Shown here piece after piece: positions 1 to 8,960 of a stretch of DNA of 64,000 bases. A program made the position numbers and the translations under genes. Within the stretch, counting starts at the first letter, position 1. Every line of letters starts with the position of its first letter. This stretch comes from CAVSEK01 sp963726975 (GTDB lineage Bacteria > Actinomycetota > Actinomycetes > Mycobacteriales > SCTD01): positions 682,001 through 746,000 of the forward strand of contig CAVSEK010000004.1 of NCBI GenBank assembly GCA_963726975.1, read 5' to 3'. Below the pieces are notes generated by a model. The model saw only the letters and a list, made by a program, of their open reading frames with translations, did not search any database and had not been told where the DNA came from.

Positions 1-258
1 TCGGTCGAGCCGCCGCGCCGCACGCCCACGTCGTACGTCGTGCCGTTCGCCTTCTCGGGCCCGGACCTGCCCAGCACCTCGGGCACGCTCACCCTCGCGT
101 ACGGACCGGGCAGCGCCGTCCCGGGCACCCGGGCGGTGCTGGAGCTGCGGAGCACCGGCCTGGCCGACGCTGCCCGGGCGGAGCGGCTGCAGGCGCTCGC
201 CGCGAGGTTCCTCGAACGGCTCGGGCGCGCCGCCGAGCAGCGCGCCCGGGCCGCCTGA
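1..258 (+). CDS. C-terminal fragment of a probable SRPBCC-fold protein
   Basis: The frame is open from the first base of the window to a TGA at 256-258, so the gene starts upstream and only about 85 C-terminal residues are visible. The fragment has a beta-strand-like stretch (around FSGPDLPSTSGTLTLAY) followed by a long amphipathic helix rich in Ala/Arg/Leu. That is the usual C-terminal layout of SRPBCC (START-like) lipid or polyketide binding proteins. The fold assignment rests on this pattern only. It converges on the DUF4214 gene with just a few bases between the stops. The function is unknown. Confidence 0.45.
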   Translation, partial: SVEPPRRTPTSYVVPFAFSGPDLPSTSGTLTLAYGPGSAVPGTRAVLELRSTGLADAARAERLQALAARFLERLGRAAEQRARAA

Positions 259-262
259 GCGC

Positions 263-1444
263 TCAGGCGGCGAGGAAGCGGGCGTACTCCGGGCTCACCG
301 CGATCGAGAACGTCACGAGCTCCTGGCGGTAGCCCTTGCGCACCACGCTCGACCAGTAGGCCAGCCCACCGTCGTCGACGTTGCGCTCGAGCAGGTCGCC
401 GTACGCGTCGTCGAGGAAGAAGCGCTGGTGCTCGTCGCTCACGGCGAGCTCGTACGCGATGTTGGCGCGGGTCGTCCGCCGGGACTGCAGCAGGCCGACG
501 TAGTAGGCCTTGCCGGCGCTGTCCGGGCCGCGCTCGAAGAAGTCCTGGTAGGCCTTGTCGAGGAACGCCGAGTCCGAGGAGACCCCCGAGTAGTACTCCG
601 GGCTGTCGACCACATCGGTCTTGAGGTCCTGCACCGTCAGGCCCTGCGCGAACAGCTTGCGGTAGTAGGCCAGCCCGCCCGCGTCGGGGTCGTGGCCGAG
701 GAAGCGCTGGTAGGTCTCCACGATCTCGCCGGTGAAGAACTCCTGCGTGAGCGTGAAGGCGTACGCGGTGTCGGCCCGCTTGCCCTGCTGGACGATCGGC
801 AGCCAGTAGTCGAAGCCCTCGTCGTCGGGCAGCCGGTCGAGCACGTCGAGGTAGAGCCGCTGGAGGTACTGCCGGTCCGGGTCGGCGGAGACGACCTCGA
901 GGTAGGCGGGGGCGGGTCCGCTGGAGGCGTGCGCGCTGTCGCCGGAGTAGAGGGCCTGCAGGTCGTGCAGCGCCGCGACGCCGTCCGGGACGGTCACGTC
1001 GGCGTAGGCGACGCTGGGGTCCTCGGGGTCGGGCTGCAGGGCCGCGGTCGCGACGGGCAGGGCCGCGGGCTGGCCCGCCTCGTCGACGTCCTGCACGACG
1101 ATGTCGCCGGTCGGTGTCGTCGAGTCGTCGACGCTCACGTTGTAGACGTAGAAGGTCACCTCCAGCGGGGTGCCCTCCACGTGCTGCTGCTGGACGTAGT
1201 CGGCGGCGACGAGGGTGTCGACCTGGCCGGCCGCGACCGCCCGGGCGGGGTCGCGGGGCGCGGGCCGGGCCGGGCCGGTGCGGGCGGCGAGGCGCTCGAC
1301 GCCGGCGCGGTCCTGCAGGGCGGCGGCCCCGGCCGGGCGCGCGGGGGCCGCGCCCGCGGGCGACGCGAGCAGCGGCAGGGCCAGCAGCAGGCCGGCGCCG
1401 GCGGCGGCGACCTGCAGGACGGGGCGCGGGAGGCAGCGGGTCAT
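263..1444 (-). CDS. Secreted Ig-like / DUF4214 repeat protein
   Basis: A 393-residue protein with an ATG start at 1444 preceded by a GAGGA ribosome site. An N-terminal signal peptide (basic MTRCLPRP then a hydrophobic core ending near ASPAGAA) points to export. Residues around 70-185 look like one Ig-like (Big_3/Big_5) repeat, including the typical ending LQALYSGDSAHASSG. The C-terminal 200 residues contain about four DUF4214-type repeats, each with Tyr/Phe-rich helices and a D-x-x-G-x-x-Y/Y-W core (for example DDEGFDYWLP and DAGGLAYYRK). DUF4214 repeats occur in secreted and S-layer-associated proteins, but their binding partner is not established. It stands alone, between the SRPBCC fragment and the cyclase operon. 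Confidence 0.8.
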   Translation of the reverse strand: MTRCLPRPVLQVAAAGAGLLLALPLLASPAGAAPARPAGAAALQDRAGVERLAARTGPARPAPRDPARAVAAGQVDTLVAADYVQQQHVEGTPLEVTFYVYNVSVDDSTTPTGDIVVQDVDEAGQPAALPVATAALQPDPEDPSVAYADVTVPDGVAALHDLQALYSGDSAHASSGPAPAYLEVVSADPDRQYLQRLYLDVLDRLPDDEGFDYWLPIVQQGKRADTAYAFTLTQEFFTGEIVETYQRFLGHDPDAGGLAYYRKLFAQGLTVQDLKTDVVDSPEYYSGVSSDSAFLDKAYQDFFERGPDSAGKAYYVGLLQSRRTTRANIAYELAVSDEHQRFFLDDAYGDLLERNVDDGGLAYWSSVVRKGYRQELVTFSIAVSPEYARFLAA

Positions 1445-1530
1445 CGGGCACGTCCTCGAGGAGCGGGAGGTCGGACGCCGACGACCATAGGTCACGCGGG
1501 GTCGACAGCCGGTCACCCCGCACGGGAGGG

Positions 1531-4500
1531 TCAGGGGCCCAGCAGCCGCTCGGTCGCCCGCAGCTCCGCGGTCATCGAGGTGGACCGGGCCACCTGCAGC
1601 GCCTCCTGCAGCACGTGCCGCGCCTGCTCGGCGTGGCCGCAGGCCCGCAGGGCCGAGCCGAGCGCGCGCAGCCCGAGCACCCGGGAGCGCACGTCCTCGG
1701 CGGGCGTGTCGGCCGCGGTGCGGGCCGCCTCCAGGGCCTCCTCGGGCCGCCCCAGGTCGAGCAGCGTGCCCGCGCGGTGGGCCAGCGCCTGGCGGCGCGG
1801 GAAGAGCAGCGCCGGCGCGCGGGTCGCGGACAGGGCGCTGTCGAGCTGCTCGAGGGCGGCGGAGAGCTCGCCGCGGCGGCGCAGGACCTGCGCGAGCAGC
1901 ACCTTCACGCCGACGACGGCGTGCGGCTCGAGGTCGATCCCGCCGAGCAGCGCGGAGGCCCGCCAGACCGCGCCCTCGGCGGCCTCGAGGTCGCCGCGGT
2001 CGAGCTGGGCGTAGCCGCTGGCCACCAGGGCGAGCGCCGCGACGACCGGGTGCCGCTGCTCGGCGAGCGCGACGGCCTCCGCGTGCAGCGCCACGGCGCC
2101 GTCCGGGTCGCCGGCGCCGCGCGCCGCGGCGCCCGCGGCGATGAGGGCGAGGGCCTGCCCCCAGAGGTCGCCGACCTCGCGGAACCGCTCGCGGGCCCGG
2201 TCGGCCTCGGCGGCGGCGACGGACACGTCGCCGAGCTCCGCGGCCGCCAGCGCGTCGATGGTGAGCAGCGCGGCCACCCCCCAGCGCTCCCCCATCGCCT
2301 CGCCGAGCGGCAGGACCGACCCGGCGAGCTCGCGGGCCTCGGCCAGACGCCCCTGCAGCAGCCGCACCAGCCCCTCGGTGCCCGCCACCCACGACAGCCC
2401 GCCGGTGTCCTCCAGCGCGCTGAAGACCTCGGCGGCCTCCTCGAGCACCTCGTCGGCGAGGTCGTAGTCGCCGCGCGTCGTCGCGCTCCACGCCAGGTGC
2501 TGCAGCGCCCAGCCGGCCCCCCGCGGGTCGTCGACCTGCACGGCCAGCGCGTGGGCCTGCCGGAAGCGCCGCTCGGCGTCGCGCAGCGACCCGTCGAAGT
2601 AGTCGAGCAGGCCCAGCTGCCGCAGCGCCTCGCCGGCCAGCCGGTCGACCCCCGCGCTGCTCGCCGCGGCCATCGCCGACACGAACGCCTCCCGGGCGCC
2701 GGCGCGGTCGGAGCGGCGCCGCCGGACGTCGCCGAGCACGGTGAGCGCGCCGGCGCGCAGCGCCTCGTCACCGGCGAGCAGCGCGGGCGTCAGCTCGGCC
2801 TCGGCCTCGTCGAGCCGGTGCAGCGCGACCAGGGCCTGGGCGTGGGCGACCTGCGCGGAGCGGACCTGCGCCGCGTCCAGCGGCGGGCCGTACTCCTGCC
2901 CGGCCAGCGCGAGCGCCCGACCGACGGCGCTCTGCCCGCTGGCGTTGTCGTCGCGGGCCAGCGCCGACGTGCCGACCCGCACGAGGGCCGCGAACGCGTC
3001 GCCGCGGGCCCGCCAGGCCGGGTCGGTGCGGGCGAGCCCCATCTCCGCCGCGAGCCGGACCGCCCGCTCGCCGTGGGCCGCCACGACGAGGTCGCTGTCC
3101 GCCCCCCGTCCCGGGGCGGTGAGCGCGTACGCGGCCGCCGCCGCGTGCCGCCGGGCCCGCTCCACCTTGGCCAGGCCGGCGTACGCGACGTCGCGCACGA
3201 GCGTGTGCCCGAAGCGCAGGCAGCCCGGCTCGTCGGTCGGCTCGAGCAGCCGGCGCTCGACGAGCTCGTCGACCGCCGCCCGGACCACCTCCGGGTCGCC
3301 GTGCCCGGACGCGCGCCCCACGGCCTCGAGCGCCGGCACGGTGAGCGCGAGGCCGAGCACGCTCGCGTCGCGCAGCACGCCCTTGGCCGGGCCCTCGAGC
3401 CGGTCGATGCGCGCGGCCAGCACCGCCTGCACCCCGGCGGGCAGTGCCCCGGGCCAGGTGGCGTCGCCGCCGTCCGGGTCGGTGACGAGCACCCAGCGGT
3501 CGTGGCTGCGCCGCAGCAGGCCGCGGTCGACGAGCAGGTTCAGCAGCTCGGCGAGGAAGAAGGGGTTGCCCTGCGCCCGGGTCAGCAGGGCGTCGCGGAC
3601 GCCCTCGTCGAGACCGTCCGCCGACGCGCCGAGGTAGGCCCGCAGCAGGCGCTCGGCGGCGCTGTCCTCCAGCGGGGGCAGGGCCAGCCGCTCGGGACCG
3701 TTGAGGCCCTGCTCCCACCCGGCCGGCAGCACGCGGTCGAGCATCTCGGGGCGTCCGAGCACGAGCAGCAGCACCGGGCCGCGGGTCTGCGCGGCGACGT
3801 CGAGCACCCCCTCGAGCATCGTCGGGGTCGCCCAGTGCACGTCGTCGAGCACGAGCACCAGCGGCGCCTCGGCGGCGAAGGCGGTGAACAGCGCCGCGAC
3901 GGCCTGGCGGACCCGGTCGCCGCCGACCGGCGCGCCGGGCGCCGCGCTCTCCGGCGGCACCGCCCCGGCGGGCTCCTCGAGGCCGAGCAGGGCGCTCAGC
4001 CGCTCCGCGACCGCGGCGGGCACCGGGCCGGCGTAGGCGGGCGAGTCCAGCCGGGCGACGGTCCGCCCGACCCGCGCGCGGGCGGTCTCGAGGTCGTCGC
4101 CCTCGCCGATCCCGCAGGCGGTGCGGACCATCTCGGCGACCGCCGCGAGGTCGCGCCCCTCGCCGTACGGCGCGCAGCGGCCCCAGAGCACACGGGTCCC
4201 CGGCAGCTCGCCGGCGAAGCGGGACAGCTCCTGCGCCAGCCGGGTCTTGCCCACCCCGGCCTCGCCGGTGACGAGCACGCTGCGCGGGTTGCCGGTGTCG
4301 GTGACGTCGAGCAGCCGGCCCACGAGCGAGCCGAACTCCGCCTCCCGCCCGAGGAACGGGGCCTCGTCGCCGAGGCCGAGCCGGCTCACGCCGGCCCGGC
4401 GCAGGCCGACCAGCTCGTACGCCGGCACCGGCTCGCGCTTGCCCTTGAGCCGCAGCGGCGCGAGCGCCCGCCAGGAGGCCGCGGCGATGGTGCTCAGCGC

Positions 4501-5046
4501 GGTCTCGCGGCCGGCGTAGACGGCACCGAGGCCCGCGGCGTCGGACAGCCGGGCGGCGGTGTTGACCGTGTCGCCGATGACCGTGTAGCTCAGGTGGGCC
4601 TGCACGCCGGCGACGACCTCGCCGGTGTTGAGCCCGACGCGCAGCGCCAGGCGCCGCCCGCCGCCGCTCTCCTCCTCGACGAGCCGGCGCACCACCGCCT
4701 GCATCCGCGCGGCGGCGCGCACGGCCCGCTCGGCGTCGTCCTCGTGCGCGGTCGGGGCGCCGAAGACGGCCATGATCCCGTCGCCGGTGAGCTTGTCGAC
4801 GTGCCCGCCGAACTCGCCGACGATCGCGGCGAGCGAGGCCAGCACCCGGTCGGTGACCACCCCGACCCGCTCGGGGTCGAGGTCCTCGGCCCAGCTGGTG
4901 AAGTCGGACAGGTCGCCGAACAGCACCGTGACGACCCGCCGCTCGGTCTCCACGTCGGGCACCGGCAGGCCGGCCAGCGCCGTCCCGCAGGCGAAGCAGA
5001 AGCGCGCGCCCGGGACGACCGGCGTGGCGCAGGTCGGGCAGGTCAC
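1531..5046 (-). CDS. Class III adenylate/guanylate cyclase fused to an AAA ATPase and TPR array
   Basis: 1171 residues from a GTG at 5046 that overlaps the stop of the upstream MBL gene (GTGA). The N-terminus is a zinc ribbon (CPTC ... CFAC). Next comes a class III cyclase domain with both metal Asp residues (FGDLSDFT and LTGDG), the substrate Lys in DKLTGDG and the transition-state N-x3-R in GDTVNTAAR, so it is probably active, with Lys/Asp suggesting ATP as substrate. A P-loop ATPase follows (GEAGVGKTRLA, DDVHWA Walker B), then about 500 residues of Ala/Leu-rich TPR-like helices. The architecture matches the large signalling ATPases (LuxR/AfsR-like with a cyclase head) common in actinobacteria. 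It is the last gene of a coupled operon with MBL, NUDIX, RidA and DUF4177 genes. The input signal is unknown. Confidence 0.9.
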   Translation of the reverse strand: MTCPTCATPVVPGARFCFACGTALAGLPVPDVETERRVVTVLFGDLSDFTSWAEDLDPERVGVVTDRVLASLAAIVGEFGGHVDKLTGDGIMAVFGAPTAHEDDAERAVRAAARMQAVVRRLVEEESGGGRRLALRVGLNTGEVVAGVQAHLSYTVIGDTVNTAARLSDAAGLGAVYAGRETALSTIAAASWRALAPLRLKGKREPVPAYELVGLRRAGVSRLGLGDEAPFLGREAEFGSLVGRLLDVTDTGNPRSVLVTGEAGVGKTRLAQELSRFAGELPGTRVLWGRCAPYGEGRDLAAVAEMVRTACGIGEGDDLETARARVGRTVARLDSPAYAGPVPAAVAERLSALLGLEEPAGAVPPESAAPGAPVGGDRVRQAVAALFTAFAAEAPLVLVLDDVHWATPTMLEGVLDVAAQTRGPVLLLVLGRPEMLDRVLPAGWEQGLNGPERLALPPLEDSAAERLLRAYLGASADGLDEGVRDALLTRAQGNPFFLAELLNLLVDRGLLRRSHDRWVLVTDPDGGDATWPGALPAGVQAVLAARIDRLEGPAKGVLRDASVLGLALTVPALEAVGRASGHGDPEVVRAAVDELVERRLLEPTDEPGCLRFGHTLVRDVAYAGLAKVERARRHAAAAAYALTAPGRGADSDLVVAAHGERAVRLAAEMGLARTDPAWRARGDAFAALVRVGTSALARDDNASGQSAVGRALALAGQEYGPPLDAAQVRSAQVAHAQALVALHRLDEAEAELTPALLAGDEALRAGALTVLGDVRRRRSDRAGAREAFVSAMAAASSAGVDRLAGEALRQLGLLDYFDGSLRDAERRFRQAHALAVQVDDPRGAGWALQHLAWSATTRGDYDLADEVLEEAAEVFSALEDTGGLSWVAGTEGLVRLLQGRLAEARELAGSVLPLGEAMGERWGVAALLTIDALAAAELGDVSVAAAEADRARERFREVGDLWGQALALIAAGAAARGAGDPDGAVALHAEAVALAEQRHPVVAALALVASGYAQLDRGDLEAAEGAVWRASALLGGIDLEPHAVVGVKVLLAQVLRRRGELSAALEQLDSALSATRAPALLFPRRQALAHRAGTLLDLGRPEEALEAARTAADTPAEDVRSRVLGLRALGSALRACGHAEQARHVLQEALQVARSTSMTAELRATERLLGP

Positions 5047-5840
5047 GTCAGCACGCCCAGGTGGGCCAGCTGCGCCCGCACCGAGAGCTCGGCGGCCGGC
5101 CACAGCGCCCGGTCGACGTCGGCGTAGACCGTCTCCACGACCGCCCGCGGGGTGCGCACGCCGGCGTCGACCGCCGCCCGCACCTGCTCCAGCCGCTGCC
5201 GCCGGTGGGCGAGGTAGTGCTCGGCGGCGGTGGCGGCCGAGGGCAGCTCCGGGCCGTGCCCGGGCAGGACGGTGCGGTCCTCGAGCGCGCGCAGCCGCTC
5301 CAGCGACCGCAGGTAGTCGCCGAGCACGCCGTCGGGGTGCGCCACGACGGTCGTGCCGCGGCCCAGGACCGTGTCGCCGGTGAGGACGGCCCCCGGCCCC
5401 CCGGCGGGCTCGTCGAGCACGAAGCTCAGCGAGTCGGCGGTGTGGCCGGGCGTGGCCAGCACCCGCAGCTCCAGCCCCGCGGCGGCGACGACGTCGCCCT
5501 CGCCGAGCCCCTCGTCGCCGAGCCGCAGGGCCGGGTCGAGCGCCCGGACCGGGGCACCGGTGAGCGCGGCGAAGCGCGCCGCGCCCTCGCTGTGGTCCAG
5601 GTGCCCGTGCGTCAGCAGCACGACCTCCACCGGCCCGCAGCCGGCCAGCGCCGCGAGGTGGCCCTCGTCGAGCGGCCCGGGGTCGACGACGACGCAGCCG
5701 GCCGAGCCGGGGGCCCGCAGGACCCAGCTGTTGGTCCCCTCGAGGGTCATCGGCCCGGGGTTGGGCGCCAGCAGCACGCCCGCGGACGGGGTGACCGCCC
5801 GCAGCGCTCCCGGCGGGCCCCCGCCCTCGCCGGCGCTCAC
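5043..5840 (-). CDS. MBL-fold metallohydrolase
   Basis: 265 residues with a GTG start at 5840 overlapping the NUDIX stop (GTGA) and a stop overlapping the cyclase start. It carries the metallo-beta-lactamase zinc motif THGHLDHSEG (HxHxDH), a downstream His in ATPGHTADS, the Asp in LTGDTVLG and a final His in VLPGHGP. The C-terminal part (EHYLAHRRQRLEQV) is the helical extension of the glyoxalase II/LACTB2-like subgroup. In Mycobacterium the homologous gene (Rv3677c) lies next to RidA and the ArsA/whiB4 block, as here. The substrate is not predictable; these enzymes hydrolyse thioesters, phosphodiesters or RNA. Confidence 0.9.
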   Translation of the reverse strand: MSAGEGGGPPGALRAVTPSAGVLLAPNPGPMTLEGTNSWVLRAPGSAGCVVVDPGPLDEGHLAALAGCGPVEVVLLTHGHLDHSEGAARFAALTGAPVRALDPALRLGDEGLGEGDVVAAAGLELRVLATPGHTADSLSFVLDEPAGGPGAVLTGDTVLGRGTTVVAHPDGVLGDYLRSLERLRALEDRTVLPGHGPELPSAATAAEHYLAHRRQRLEQVRAAVDAGVRTPRAVVETVYADVDRALWPAAELSVRAQLAHLGVLT

Positions 5841-6691
5841 GGCCCCGAGGGGGCGCCCGCGCTGCCGGAGGCGCCGCTGTGCCCGGCGAGCCCCGCCACG
5901 TCGGGCACCCGCAGGACGACCCCGTCCCCGTCCAGGACGAAGGCCGGCATCACCGGCACGACCTCGCGCGGGGCGGCGAGCGCGGCCGCGACGTCGGGCG
6001 CCTCCCGGACGGCCGCCAGCGCGGCCTCGGTCGGCGGCATCATCGCCAGGCCCCCGCCCAGCGCGTCGGCCGGCCGCACCCACAGGCGCGAGTCGGCCTC
6101 GCTGCCGGCGTCGCGGCACACCTGGCCGGGCGGCAGCTCGGCGAGGAAGAAGCGGGTGTCGAAGCGCTTGGGCTCGACCTCCGGGGTGATCCAGTGCGCG
6201 AGCGGCCGGAGCAGGTCGGCGCGCAGCACCAGGCCGCGGCGGGCGAGCAGCTGCGACAGCGACTGCTCGCGGGCCTCCAGGGCGGCCCGCTCGGCCTCCC
6301 ACTCGTCGGTGCTCACGTCGGCCAGCACGGCGTCGGGCGACGGGCCGGCGAGCAGCACGCCGGACTCCTCGAAGGTCTCGCGCACCGCCGCGCAGACCAG
6401 CGCGCGAGCGAGCGGCTCGTCGCAGGAGAAGGCGCGCGCCCAGTCTGCGACCGGAGGGCCCGCCCAGCCGATCTCGGCCCCGGCGTCGTCCGGGTCGACC
6501 GACCCGCCCGGGAAGACGTGCATGCCCCCGGCGAAGCTCATCGCGCGGACCCGGCGCAGCAGGTAGGCCTGCGGCCCCTGCGGGGTGTCGCGGAGCAGCA
6601 CGACGGTGGCGGCGTGCCGGGGGGCGGCCGGCTGCAGGGTGCCGTCGGCCAGGCCCCGGACCCGCTCCCGCAGGTCGTCCCAGCCGGTCAC
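5837..6691 (-). CDS. NUDIX hydrolase (NUDT19/CoA-type)
   Basis: 284 residues from a GTG at 6691. The NUDIX box is present but split: GGSVDPDD is separated by about 35 residues from the catalytic helix RETFEESGVLL. Such an insertion is typical of NUDT19-like acyl-CoA pyrophosphatases. RAMSFAGGMHVFPGG precedes the box, as in that family. It would cleave a nucleoside diphosphate-linked substrate, possibly CoA, but the substrate is inferred only from family resemblance. The gene is translationally coupled to the MBL hydrolase downstream (GTGA overlap) and is 13 bases after the RidA stop. Confidence 0.88.
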   Translation of the reverse strand: MTGWDDLRERVRGLADGTLQPAAPRHAATVVLLRDTPQGPQAYLLRRVRAMSFAGGMHVFPGGSVDPDDAGAEIGWAGPPVADWARAFSCDEPLARALVCAAVRETFEESGVLLAGPSPDAVLADVSTDEWEAERAALEAREQSLSQLLARRGLVLRADLLRPLAHWITPEVEPKRFDTRFFLAELPPGQVCRDAGSEADSRLWVRPADALGGGLAMMPPTEAALAAVREAPDVAAALAAPREVVPVMPAFVLDGDGVVLRVPDVAGLAGHSGASGSAGAPSGP

Positions 6692-6704
6692 CGCCGCGGG
6701 CCGC

Positions 6705-7193
6705 TCACGCGCCCGTCACCCGCACCACCAGCTCGACCTCGACGGGCGCGTCGAGCGGCAGCGCGGCGACCCCGACGGCGGACCGGGCGTGCCGCCCGGC
6801 GTCGCCGAACACGTCGCCGAACAGCTCGGAGGCGCCGTTGACGACCGCCGGCTGGCCGGTGAAGTCGGGGGTCGACGCGACGAAGCCGACCACCTTGACG
6901 ACCTGCTCGACGGCGTCGAGCCCGACGAGGGCGTCGACCGCGGCGAGCGCGTTCAGCGCGCAGACCCGGGCCAGCTCCTTCGCCCGCTCGGCCGACACCT
7001 GCGCGCCGACCTTGCCGACGGCGCCGAGCTCGCCGTCGCGGACCGGCAGCTGGCCGGAGGTGAAGACGAGGTCGCCGGTGCGCACGGCGGGGACGTACGC
7101 CGCGACCGGCGGGACGACCGGCGGCAGCGCGAGGCCGAGCGCGGCGAGGCGCTCGCTGGGCCGGGGGGAGGCGCTGCCGTCCGGGCCGGTCAC
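6705..7193 (-). CDS. RidA (YjgF/YER057c/UK114) family protein
   Basis: 162 residues from a GTG at 7193, only 4 bases after the DUF4177 stop. It has the RidA core VFTSGQLPVRDGELGAVGKVG and the C-terminal strand APVEVELVVRVTGA. RidA proteins deaminate reactive enamine/imine intermediates from PLP enzymes as cytosolic trimers. This subgroup is longer at the N-terminus and lacks a clear version of the canonical C-terminal Arg-x-x-x-x-x-Glu signature, so the activity is uncertain. The neighbourhood MBL-NUDIX-RidA-DUF4177-ArsA is conserved in other actinobacteria (mycobacterial Rv3677c-Rv3680). Confidence 0.88.
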   Translation of the reverse strand: MTGPDGSASPRPSERLAALGLALPPVVPPVAAYVPAVRTGDLVFTSGQLPVRDGELGAVGKVGAQVSAERAKELARVCALNALAAVDALVGLDAVEQVVKVVGFVASTPDFTGQPAVVNGASELFGDVFGDAGRHARSAVGVAALPLDAPVEVELVVRVTGA

Positions 7194-7197
7194 CGGG

Positions 7198-7356
7198 TCA
7201 GCCCTTCGGCCGCTTGAAGTAGGCGACGAGCTGGTCGCCGCCCGACGGGCCGGGCACCACCTGGACCAGCTCCCAGCCGTCGGCCCCGAAGTTGTCGAGG
7301 ATCTGCTTGGTCGCGTGGACCAGCAGGGGCGCGGTGAGGTACTCCCAGGTCTGCAT
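7198..7356 (-). CDS. Small DUF4177 protein
   Basis: A 52-residue protein starting MQTWEYLTAPLL and ending VAYFKRPKG. The central block FGADGWELVQV is the DUF4177 signature. It is too short for many gene finders but is clearly real: homologues sit in the same place between RidA and the ArsA/WhiB block in mycobacteria (Rv3678A). A TAGGCT element lies six bases upstream of the ATG, so transcription probably starts at the ATG and the message is leaderless. This would be the first gene of the five-gene operon that ends with the cyclase. Function unknown. Confidence 0.85.
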   Translation of the reverse strand: MQTWEYLTAPLLVHATKQILDNFGADGWELVQVVPGPSGGDQLVAYFKRPKG

Positions 7357-7362
7357 GGCCGG

Positions 7363-7368
7363 AGCCTA
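7363..7368 (-). promoter_or_regulatory. -10 element of a probable leaderless promoter for the DUF4177-RidA operon
   Basis: TAGGCT on the minus strand ends 6 bases before the ATG at 7356. That spacing puts the transcription start at the start codon, and there is no Shine-Dalgarno sequence. The same arrangement recurs at several other genes in this window. Confidence 0.5.
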
Positions 7369-7410
7369 GCCACCCCGCGGCCGCGCTCCCGCGGGGCGCG
7401 GGAGCCGTGG

Positions 7411-7746
7411 TCACGCGCTGCGGGCGCCGCGCTGGGCCGGGGTGCGGGGCGCGCTCAGGACGCCCGCGCCGCGCTCGCGCAGCAGCCGCCGGCGCTCCTG
7501 CTCGTTGAGCCCGCCCCAGATGCCGTGCGGCTCCTGCACGAGCAGGGAGTACTCCAGGCAGTCCGGCTGGACGGGGCACGCCCGGCACAGCGCGCGGGCC
7601 GCGCCCTCCCGGGCGCGCTTCTCGTCGCGCCGCTCGAAGTGCGCGGGCGCGTAGAAGTGCACGGCGTTCTCCTGCCGGCAGCGGGCGTCGGAGCGCCAGA
7701 CCGGCTCGGCGGCCAGCGACGGGACGGCCATGGGGGGCGTGGGCAC
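7411..7746 (-). CDS. WhiB-family Fe-S transcriptional regulator
   Basis: 111 residues from a GTG at 7746 with a strong GGAAGGA site 7 bases upstream; the internal ATG six codons later is a weaker choice. Four iron-sulfur cysteines are visible at C23, C54, C57 and C63 in the pattern C-x30-C-x2-C-x5-C, followed by the beta-turn GIWGG and a basic C-terminal helix (RRRLLRERG). WhiB proteins bind a [4Fe-4S] cluster and partner the principal sigma factor SigA. It lacks a WhiB7-type AT-hook. It is divergent from the ArsA pair, with about 190 bases between them. Which WhiB subclass it belongs to is not certain; the second WhiB in this window is clearly the WhiB4/WblA type. Confidence 0.9.
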   Translation of the reverse strand: MPTPPMAVPSLAAEPVWRSDARCRQENAVHFYAPAHFERRDEKRAREGAARALCRACPVQPDCLEYSLLVQEPHGIWGGLNEQERRRLLRERGAGVLSAPRTPAQRGARSA

Positions 7747-7925
7747 GGGGCGTCCTTCCTCGGGCGCGGGCCGGGGGTCCGGCTGCGGCCCAGCTGTCCT
7801 GCGGTCGTCCGGTCCCGGGGACCGCACGCCGGCTGTCTTCGCCGTCCGCGCCCGGACTCCTTGCGACCGGTCGGGTATGACGCGACGCACGCCCCCGCGG
7901 GGCGGCCGGTGGGGGCAGCCACCCC

Positions 7926-7931
7926 TACCCT
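7926..7931 (+). promoter_or_regulatory. -10 element of a probable leaderless promoter for the ArsA pair
   Basis: TACCCT lies 6 bases before the GTG at 7938, and no ribosome binding site is present. This fits a leaderless transcript. Confidence 0.45.
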
Positions 7932-7937
7932 CGGGGT

Positions 7938-8960
7938 GTGGCGGACTTCCCCGGCGTGCGGCTGCACGTCGTCAGCGGCAAGGGCGGCACCGGCAAGACG
8001 ACGGTGGCCGCCGCTCTGGCGCTCGCGCTCGCCTCCGGCGGCGGCCGCGTGCTGCTCGTCGAGGTCGAGGGCCGGCAGGGCATCGCCCAGCTCTTCGACA
8101 GCCCACCGCTGCCCTACCAGGAGCGCTCGGTGGCGGTCGCGCCCGGTGGCGGCGAGGTGTACGCGCTCGCGGTGGACCCGGAGGACGCGCTGCTGGACTA
8201 CCTGCAGATGTTCTACCGGCTCTCGCCGACGGGGATCCCGGCCCGCACGCTGCGGCGCATGGGCGCGATCGACTTCGCCACCACGATCGCCCCGGGCATG
8301 CGCGACGTGCTGCTCACCGGCAAGGTCAAGGAGGCCGTCGTCCGCCGCAAGGCGCGCGAGGGCGGCCGCCGGCGCGAGGCGGTCCCGGAGCCGGGGCACG
8401 TCTACGACGCGGTCGTGCTCGACGCGCCGCCGACCGGCCGGATCGCCCGCTTCCTCAACATCAGCCAGGAGGTCAGCGGCCTGGCGCGGGTCGGCCCGAT
8501 CAAGAACCAGTCCGAGGGCGTCATGGCCGTGCTGCGCTCGCCGCAGACCGCGGTGCACCTCGTGACGCTGCTGGAGGAGATGCCGGTGCAGGAGACGCTC
8601 GACGGCGTCCGCGAGCTGCGCGACATCGACCTGCCCGTGGGCGGTGTCATCGTCAACGCCGTCCGCGCCCCGCTGCTCGACCCGGCCGACCTCACCGCTG
8701 CCGAGGCCGGCACGCTCGACACCGCCGCGCTCGCGGCCGGGCTGGAGAAGGCCGGGCTCGACGCGCCGGCCGGGCTCGTCGCCGCGCTCGCCGGCGAGGC
8801 CGCCGACCACGCCTCCCGGGTGGCGCTGGAGGAGCGCGGGCGCGACGCGCTGGCCGCGCTGGACCGGCCCACCTACGAGCTGCCGCTGCTGCCCGACGCC
8901 GTCGACCTCGGCGGGCTCTACGCCCTCGCCGAGCAGCTCAAGGAGCAGGGGATCGCATGA
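7938..8960 (+). CDS. ArsA-like anion-transporting ATPase, first of a pair
   Basis: 340 residues from GTG at 7938. A deviant Walker A (GKGGTGKTT, with the signature Lys of the SIMIBI class) at the N-terminus and a switch II region DAPPTGRIARFLN identify the ArsA/Get3 ATPase family. The stop overlaps the ATG of the second ATPase (ATGA), so the two subunits are probably made in equal amounts. The orthologous mycobacterial pair (Rv3679-Rv3680, next to whiB4) forms a heteromeric complex linked to detoxification and redox balance rather than to arsenite export. No arsB is present here, so an arsenic role is not supported. Confidence 0.9.
   Translation: MADFPGVRLHVVSGKGGTGKTTVAAALALALASGGGRVLLVEVEGRQGIAQLFDSPPLPYQERSVAVAPGGGEVYALAVDPEDALLDYLQMFYRLSPTGIPARTLRRMGAIDFATTIAPGMRDVLLTGKVKEAVVRRKAREGGRRREAVPEPGHVYDAVVLDAPPTGRIARFLNISQEVSGLARVGPIKNQSEGVMAVLRSPQTAVHLVTLLEEMPVQETLDGVRELRDIDLPVGGVIVNAVRAPLLDPADLTAAEAGTLDTAALAAGLEKAGLDAPAGLVAALAGEAADHASRVALEERGRDALAALDRPTYELPLLPDAVDLGGLYALAEQLKEQGIA

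Noticed and set aside
1114..5127. A 1337-codon plus-strand open frame opposite the cyclase gene
   Set aside because: It is Arg/Gly/Pro-rich with no domain and mirrors the codon bias of the minus-strand cyclase; a typical antisense artefact of high GC.
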